Origin: a virus
DNA: 36,541 nucleotides
Virus record (IMG/VR): IMGVR_UViG_3300047089_000124
Coordinates: 1-36,541 of that record
Reading direction: 5' to 3' (one strand)
The stretch's first letter is position 1, and each line of letters begins with the position of its first letter. The notes beneath the pieces are model-generated. The model worked only from the letters and a program-made list of their open reading frames with translations. It did no database searches and was not told where the DNA came from. Below are positions 35,290 to 36,541 of this stretch, piece by piece. The translations under genes were made by a program, and so were the position numbers.

Positions 35290-35636
35290 ACAGGCGCGAC
35301 CTCGGCACAGAGGAGGACGAGCTGCTCGTTCTCCTCGTGCGGATCGATCACCGCGTGGATCGAGAAGGACCGGGCCACACCGTTGGGTGCGTACTTGAGT
35401 TTGTGCTTGCTCGTGACCCCAGTACGAAAGTGGATGCGGACGACGTGTGACAATTCCGGCTGCATCTGCTGCGCGGCCACGAACTCGCGACCTGACCCCG
35501 GTTCGATCGAGGCCCAGACCGTGGTGACGTCGGACCATGCGCGATCCTGTCCGCCCGCGCCGTCGGATGTCTCCGTCAGGGCTTGGATGGTCACCCGTCG
35601 ATCCAATCGCCCAGACTCAATCCGCTGGTAGGCCAT
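35286..35636 (-). CDS. Head-tail adaptor (SPP1 gp16-like)
   Basis: 116 aa from ATG 35636, which shares a base with the upstream TGA. GRLDRRVTIQALTETSDGAG, GQDRAWSDVTTVWASIEPGS, GREFVAAQQMQPELSHVVRI match the Phage_H_T_join family. The protein forms the stopper ring between portal/adaptor and tail. Confidence 0.87.
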   Translation of the reverse strand: MAYQRIESGRLDRRVTIQALTETSDGAGGQDRAWSDVTTVWASIEPGSGREFVAAQQMQPELSHVVRIHFRTGVTSKHKLKYAPNGVARSFSIHAVIDPHEENEQLVLLCAEVAPV

Positions 35637-36541
35637 CAGGCCGTCCGCTTCCACATATAAACGGCGATGTACGGTTGCACCACGCTCGAAGCATCCCCCG
35701 TGAATGCCGGGGCCGTGTTCGTGCCCTGCGGCGTATAGCTGTGATTCGAGGGCTGCGTCACGGAATGCGTGAGCGTGGCGCTCGGGCCACCAGACGTCAC
35801 GGCGTTGTTCGTGACCGAATGGGTCAGCGTCGCATTCGGGTTGCCCGTCGTGCCGGAAGCCGCTGCACCGCTCGACGTGTTCGTCGTCATTAACTTCGGC
35901 GATGCGGCACTGCTCGAGGCCGTGAACGTGTGCGTGTGCGCGGCATGATCGCCCACCGCGACATTGCTCGTCACGGAATGCGTGTGGCTCGCGTGATCCG
36001 CGACTGCCGTCCCGCTGTGCGTCAACGTGGCGCCGGTTCCAGTGAACGTCGGCGCCGCAACGGAACCCGACGACGCGACGGTCTTTGTCCCCCCGGTCTT
36101 TTCGCTCGTGTCGAAGTCGCTGTCTGAGCCGTTCACGCCAACGAGCACGCGACCCGCGCCGAATGCCGCCCACGTTCCACGGCCGAGCAGCGTTGCCGGG
36201 TTCGTGCTCAACGTGCTCGTGTAGAGCGAGCCGACCGGATAAAACGTATCGATAATCGTCGCGATTGTCGGAGCATCGGCGCCCGCCGGGCCCGTGTCGC
36301 CAGTATCCCCCTTGACTCCCTGAGCGCCAGTCGCGCCGGTGGCACCCGCCGCACCGTCTGCGCCAGCGGACCCCGCGTCCCCGGTGTCGCCCTTCGCGCC
36401 CTGGGATCCTTGCGGACCCGTGGCACCATCGGCGCCCGCAGACCCGGTATCGCCCTTGTCGCCTTTTACGCCTTGAATTCCCTGCGGGCCCGTCGCGCCG
36501 TCGGCCCCATTCGCTCCGGCAGGGCCCGTGTCACCGGTGCC
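35636..36541 (-). CDS. Collagen-like fibre with tail-collar C-terminus (5' end cut by right edge)
   Basis: The frame is open through the right edge (302 codons visible including the stop), so no start is seen; a TTG at 36211 is internal. It begins with 29 consecutive X-Y-Gly triplets ([15 protein letters not shown] types), then [20 protein letters not shown]...[20 protein letters not shown], a phage tail-collar motif, then His-rich repeats ([21 protein letters not shown]) and ATLTHSVT repeats as in short tail fibres with metal-binding His. It lies between the expected capsid genes and the head-tail adaptor gene, an unusual place for a tail fibre; it could decorate the head. Confidence 0.75.
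   Translation of the reverse strand, partial: GTGDTGPAGANGADGATGPQGIQGVKGDKGDTGSAGADGATGPQGSQGAKGDTGDAGSAGADGAAGATGATGAQGVKGDTGDTGPAGADAPTIATIIDTFYPVGSLYTSTLSTNPATLLGRGTWAAFGAGRVLVGVNGSDSDFDTSEKTGGTKTVASSGSVAAPTFTGTGATLTHSGTAVADHASHTHSVTSNVAVGDHAAHTHTFTASSSAASPKLMTTNTSSGAAASGTTGNPNATLTHSVTNNAVTSGGPSATLTHSVTQPSNHSYTPQGTNTAPAFTGDASSVVQPYIAVYMWKRTA

Noticed and set aside
36208-36429. Separate Arg/Pro-rich minus-strand frame at the right end
   Set aside because: Out-of-frame reading of the collagen-like gene, which stays open to the edge in the correct frame.
36250-36541. Direct repeats resembling a CRISPR or satellite array
   Set aside because: The periodicity is 9-27 bp and comes from Gly-X-Y codons of the collagen-like protein; no spacer/repeat structure.

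Overview
The window is the genome, or most of it, of a high-GC tailed bacteriophage (siphovirus type with an HK97-like head). It could be a free temperate phage, a prophage or a metagenomic viral contig. The evidence is an HK97-type portal, P27-type small and large terminase subunits, a tape measure protein, a tail assembly chaperone with a classic slippery heptamer, a membrane-protein/endolysin lysis cassette and a divergent CI/Cro-like switch. Almost every gene lies on the minus strand. Genes are packed so tightly that stop and start codons usually overlap (ATGA, GTGA, TGATG). I see no tRNA, rRNA, CRISPR, transposase or integrase. The host cannot be named from the sequence. A DUF1906-type lysin and a signal-peptide protein with a bacterial secreted-type beta-sandwich are the only hints.

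Layout, read in the direction of transcription (right to left). (1) 36541-19760, late region: a collagen-like fibre with a tail-collar end (cut by the right edge), head-tail adaptor, HK97-gp10-like protein, tail completion protein, two tandem paralogous tail proteins plus a third tail tube candidate, chaperone G/GT with -1 frameshifting, tape measure, distal tail and fibre proteins. These are followed by a run of small membrane proteins around the endolysin, a coiled-coil membrane protein and a secreted protein. (2) 19760-18600, control region: a 76-aa gene with its own promoter, a CI-like repressor (the main plus-strand gene) and a divergent Cro-like gene. The leftward promoter carries a perfect 17-bp dyad exactly between its -35 and -10 boxes. 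(3) 18660-3709, early region: about 45 small, overlapping genes, including a single-strand annealing-like protein, HNH and PD-(D/E)XK nucleases, many small zinc-knuckle proteins, a primase-helicase, a STAS-domain protein and a LuxR-type HTH protein. Two intergenic stretches (10.32-10.62 kb and 7.56-7.71 kb) hold short phased repeats. (4) 3621-1, start of packaging: HNH endonuclease, TerS, TerL and the portal protein, which runs off the left edge.

The portal gene leaves at the left edge and the head-tail connector/fibre genes enter at the right edge. Capsid, protease and the rest of the portal are the only expected modules missing. If the molecule is circular or circularly permuted, the two edges are probably joined by a few kilobases carrying those genes (inference).

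The least ordinary signals are: exact repeated 'linker' sequences at early gene junctions (35 nt identical copies at 12.3 and 13.4 kb, plus two other families); the 11-bp tandem repeats and hairpins next to the primase-helicase; the LuxR-HTH gene placed just before the terminase operon with a CACGTG palindrome in between; the duplicated tail protein; and several micro-genes of 27-59 codons locked into the overlap chain.
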